Below, piece after piece: positions 33,782 through 34,860 of a stretch of 34,860 nucleotides of DNA. Positions within the stretch are counted from its first letter, which is position 1, and every line of letters starts with the position of its first letter. The position numbers were made by a program, and so were the translations under genes. The notes below the pieces were generated by a model. It saw only the letters and a list, made by a program, of their open reading frames with translations, was not told the origin of the DNA and ran no database searches. This DNA comes from an uncultured Lachnospiraceae bacterium (GTDB lineage: Bacteria; Bacillota; Clostridia; Lachnospirales; Lachnospiraceae), in assembly GCA_947576945.1 (NCBI GenBank), contig CANPTH010000045.1:1-34860 (forward strand), written 5' to 3'.

Positions 33782-34084
33782 ATGCCGGCGGTCTGTTTTA
33801 TCATGGACAAAAACCTGCCGATTATGGACAAAGCGGAAGAAATGTCGCTTTTGCAGTATGCTGTGACTGTAACAGAGACTGACACACAAAACGAAATGGA
33901 GTTTCCTGTCCGTAACTGGAAGATTGAAAATGATTTATGGCACCACCCGCGAAAGTATATTGTACCGTTGATTATGTTTTTGATTGCAGGGCTTATCGGT
34001 ATGTGGTCTGTAAGTATATGGGTTTTGCTCTGCATTGTCATAGCTGAAGTTTTAAGCTTATCACTTGTCGTAAGGAGGATATAA
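33782..34084 (+). CDS. Small hypothetical membrane protein
   Basis: 100 residues: a polar N-terminal half (AEEMSLLQYAVTVTETDTQN, then FPVRNWKIENDLWHHPRKY) and two adjacent hydrophobic helices (IVPLIMFLIAGLIGMW, IWVLLCIVIAEVLSLSLV). ATG 33782 has GGGAAAG upstream, but the first twenty residues are unlike the rest, so a later start (ATG 33803 or 33824) is possible. I recognise no family. It lies directly before a zinc-ribbon protein with a strong ribosome binding site, so the two look like one unit. Confidence 0.6.
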   Translation: MPAVCFIMDKNLPIMDKAEEMSLLQYAVTVTETDTQNEMEFPVRNWKIENDLWHHPRKYIVPLIMFLIAGLIGMWSVSIWVLLCIVIAEVLSLSLVVRRI

Positions 34085-34088
34085 TACC

Positions 34089-34310
34089 ATGAAAAATACA
34101 AAACGCTGCCCTAAATGCAGCTCACAAAATATTGTCCGTGTTCCCGATAACCAAAACCGTCATGCCAGCGGGAACAATATTTATACTTCGACCTTTACAT
34201 TGATGAAAAAAATCCCGGTTATACGCTATGTCTGCTGCGATTGCGGATATGTGGAGAATTGGGTGGAAACACAAAGAGAACGTGACGAAATCAAGCGCAC
34301 ATTTGGATAA
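34089..34310 (+). CDS. Small zinc-ribbon protein
   Basis: 73 residues with two CxxC-like pairs, CPKC at 8-11 and CCDCGY near 49-54, giving a four-cysteine zinc ribbon, and a charged C-terminus (ETQRERDEIKRTFG). AAGGAGG stands nine bases before ATG 34089. The role is unknown; such proteins often accompany two-component and ABC transporter clusters in Clostridia. Confidence 0.7.
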   Translation: MKNTKRCPKCSSQNIVRVPDNQNRHASGNNIYTSTFTLMKKIPVIRYVCCDCGYVENWVETQRERDEIKRTFG

Positions 34311-34525
34311 TGAAATGTCCGCGTTTTGTACCGATTCGCCCTGATTTTAAGAAGCTTGTACTTGGCGGCGGCATTTCCATTATCCTTGGCCTTATTGGAA
34401 TATTCAACTTTATCAATGTAATGTCTGTTGGCGTTATTGCGCGTAAGCGCAAATTAGCAACGCTGGAAGCCATTGGTATGAGTAGTAGGCAGATTCGTAA
34501 AATGGAATATTTCATGTACTGGTAG
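34310..34525 (+). pseudogene. Fragment of an FtsX-family ABC permease
   Basis: The 71-residue frame reads LGGGISIILGLIGIFNFINVMSVGVIARKRKLATLEAIGMSSRQIRKM, the third-helix and cytoplasmic-loop region of FtsX-like (MacB/BceB-type) permeases, and stops soon after at 34525 (EYFMYW). The full proteins have 400-800 residues, so this is a small internal piece. It follows the LytTR/kinase pair, which suggests that the pair once controlled an ABC transporter of this type, now deleted. Confidence 0.65.
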
Positions 34526-34651
34526 TGCTGCATGGGGTGTTCGCAAAAAAATATGAAAATATTAAATAGAACATAAAAGCAATCAAAATAGTAGAAATGG
34601 TATGTGCAAAGATGCGATATTAATAAATAGGATGCCAATGGTAAAAGAAGG

Positions 34652-34680
34652 TTGTGAATAAATGAAAAAGTGGATATAAT
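34652..34680 (+). promoter_or_regulatory. Strong promoter of the last gene
   Basis: TTGTGA (34652-34657), 17-base spacer, perfect TATAAT (34675-34680), about 44 bases before the start at 34731. Confidence 0.7.
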
Positions 34681-34730
34681 AATAGTGAAACGGATTCAGA
34701 GTTTTTTATATTTGGAAGGAGGTAAATCGC

Positions 34731-34860
34731 ATGGAAGTTGCAGTCAAGAAAATTTATGCGGAAACCTTGGAACAACAGCAGATAGAAGTAAGGAAGAGTG
34801 TGCTGGATGGGTTAAGGCAGGCAAGAGAAGGAAAGACGAAGGATTTTAACACAGTTTGTG
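34731..34860 (+). CDS. Antitoxin-like small protein, 3'-partial
   Basis: Only the first 43 codons are in the window (MEVAVKKIYAETLEQQQIEV, then RKSVLDGLRQAREGKTKDF). ATG 34731 is eight bases behind GGAAGGAGG. The helical, charged start is like antitoxins of the RelB/prevent-host-death kind that precede a RelE/ParE toxin in Lachnospiraceae; the toxin would be just beyond the window. The family call is tentative; the gene itself is well supported by its promoter and ribosome binding site. Confidence 0.55.
   Translation, partial: MEVAVKKIYAETLEQQQIEVRKSVLDGLRQAREGKTKDFNTVC

Overview
The window looks like an accessory-rich chromosomal stretch from a Gram-positive Clostridia bacterium, most likely a gut Lachnospiraceae. 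This is inferred from strong AGGAGG-type ribosome binding sites, short intergenic gaps, the gene families present and mixed base composition; no rRNA or tRNA gene is present to anchor it. No CRISPR array, complete insertion sequence or phage module was seen.

Layout. (1) 1-2296: a LanFEG/BcrA-type peptide-immunity ABC exporter, entering from the left edge. (2) 2429-4895: a second ABC-2 exporter (two permeases plus an ATPase); the ATPase has lost an internal segment and its true C-terminus lies out of frame. (3) 4974-5671: an XRE/flavin-binding fusion regulator and a tiny coupled ORF. (4) 5787-8559: a GPH-family sugar symporter and a zinc polyol dehydrogenase, each behind its own promoter and an identical 26-bp element, so probably one regulon. 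(5) 8764-13231: a circularly permuted GH3 glycosidase divergent from an AraC regulator, then a nucleoside hydrolase. (6) 13427-17553: a TetR regulator with two convergent ABC-2 ATPase/permease pairs. (7) 17640-18225: two decayed genes, an internally deleted rifampin ADP-ribosyltransferase (arr) and a frameshifted small membrane acyltransferase-like gene. (8) 18423-20390: an Rpn-like PD-(D/E)XK nuclease and an APH-fold kinase. (9) 20459-26875: a complete Wadjet plasmid-defence operon, jetABCD. (10) 26951-28810: an ABC half-transporter behind an elaborate leader. (11) 28803-30760: a relaxase scrap, a MarR regulator, a flavin reductase-like protein, a membrane-protein scrap and an ABM-domain protein. 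(12) 30963-34525: an XRE regulator, a LytTR response regulator, a frameshifted AgrC-like kinase, two small proteins and an FtsX-permease scrap. (13) 34652-end: the start of a small antitoxin-like gene with a strong promoter.

The most striking signal is the leader of the ABC transporter at 27218. It contains an 8-codon ORF, four segments that can pair 1:2, 2:3 or 3:4 (the geometry of ermC-type translational attenuators), a second 27-codon ORF whose ribosome binding site is segment 4, further strong hairpins, and a CCTCC that can mask the transporter's own ribosome binding site. Both leader ORFs end at the apex of a hairpin. It reads as a two-step ribosome-gated switch and deserves testing.

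The many half-deleted genes (ATPase, arr, acyltransferase-like, relaxase, histidine kinase, FtsX) show an old integration zone under decay, in which the Wadjet operon is still intact.
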